Origin: Pseudomonas wadenswilerensis
GTDB taxonomy: Bacteria > Pseudomonadota > Gammaproteobacteria > Pseudomonadales > Pseudomonadaceae
DNA length: 64,000 nt
Reading direction: 5' to 3'
Assembly (NCBI RefSeq): GCF_900497695.1
Contig: NZ_UIDD01000010.1
Location: 620,001 to 684,000, forward strand
Shown: positions 63,684-64,000 of the stretch, piece by piece
How positions within the stretch are numbered: position 1 is the stretch's first letter
Layout of the letters: each line of letters begins with the position of its first letter
The notes under the pieces: model-generated
Databases searched by the model: none
What the model saw: only the letters and a program-made list of their open reading frames with translations
Told to the model about the DNA's origin: nothing
Translations under genes and position numbers: made by a program

Positions 63684-64000
63684 TCAGCGGGTGATGCCGC
63701 GAGTGGAGTTCTGGATCGACTTGAGGAACACGTCGACTTCAGGGAACTGGGTAGCCGGCTCGACAAGCTCGGCAATCGCCTGCTCGACGGTCAGGCCCTG
63801 GCGATAGACCACCTTGTAGGCCCGGCGCAGGGCGTGAATGGCGTCTTCGCTGAACCCGCGACGGCGCATGCCCTCGAAGTTCATGCTGCGCGCTTCAGCC
63901 GGGTTGCCGAACACGGTGACGTAGGCCGGTACATCCTTGCCGATCGCCGTGCCCATGCCGGAAAAGCTGTGGGCGCCGATATGGCAGAACTGATGCACCA
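63684..64000 (-). CDS. lpxA: UDP-N-acetylglucosamine acyltransferase LpxA, C-terminal part (cut by window edge)
   Basis: About 105 C-terminal residues are visible: the last left-handed beta-helix coils (HQFCHIGAHSFSGMGTAIGKDVPAYVTVFGNPAEARSMN) and the helical C-terminal domain. The start lies beyond the window. LpxA adds the first acyl chain in lipid A synthesis. Confidence 0.95.
   Translation of the reverse strand, partial: VHQFCHIGAHSFSGMGTAIGKDVPAYVTVFGNPAEARSMNFEGMRRRGFSEDAIHALRRAYKVVYRQGLTVEQAIAELVEPATQFPEVDVFLKSIQNSTRGITR

Overview
The window is about 64 kb of a fluorescent Pseudomonas chromosome, most like the P. putida group. The evidence is high-GC coding sequence, the fpr/finR and rsmZ/rpoS arrangements, the gene order lpxA-lpxB-rnhB-dnaE-accA-tilS-pyrG-kdsA-eno-ftsB-ispD and adhC-fghA-ispF-truD-surE-pcm-nlpD-rpoS-fdxA-mutS-cinA-recA-recX, and P. 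putida-type REP sequences. Species was inferred from protein and synteny recognition only; no search was run.

Left part (1-18.5 kb) is housekeeping: an mprF-type aminoacyl-phosphatidylglycerol synthase (cut by the window edge) with its VirJ-like hydrolase partner, kup, rimO, a GNAT protein, an RsuA-family protein that seems to lack the catalytic Asp, yehS, trmO, the divergent fpr/finR pair, dgkA, erdR, tapT, a PA3611-like secreted protein, a ribbon-helix-helix protein, a LOG protein, then recX, recA (with a LexA box) and cinA.

The accessory core (18.5-38.6 kb) lies in the cinA-mutS interval, a known home of tailocins in fluorescent pseudomonads. It holds a complete P2-type R-tailocin on the minus strand: an S24 repressor, holin, collar-position protein, gpV, gpW, gpJ, gpI, fibre, fibre chaperone, sheath, tube, E/E', tape measure, gpU, gpX, gpD, GH19 endolysin, Rz and Rz1. 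The order is that of the R-pyocins. There is no capsid, terminase, portal or replication gene. Downstream of the lysis genes, and directly abutting cinA, are a colicin A/B/N-type pore-forming bacteriocin and a four-helix immunity protein. Arrays of TGCAT motifs flank the repressor gene, and one copy sits in the spacer of a candidate tailocin promoter. RecA, the likely trigger of repressor cleavage, is encoded just beyond the operon.

Between the tailocin and mutS is a second, decayed element of about 2.4 kb (36263-38634). It is bounded by a duplicated 5' end of mutS, contains a wrecked tyrosine integrase (lost start, deleted core-binding domain, catalytic Tyr replaced by His), two broken small phage genes, and one intact tail-collar fibre gene behind a near-perfect LexA palindrome. 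It looks like a prophage that used the mutS start as its attachment site and later collapsed.

The right part (38.6-64 kb) is housekeeping: mutS, fdxA, the regulatory RNA RsmZ with a GacA box, rpoS, nlpD, pcm, surE, truD, ispF, the formaldehyde-detoxification genes fghA/adhC with a divergent LysR regulator, ispD, ftsB, eno, kdsA, pyrG, tilS, accA, dnaE, rnhB, lpxB and the 3' end of lpxA.
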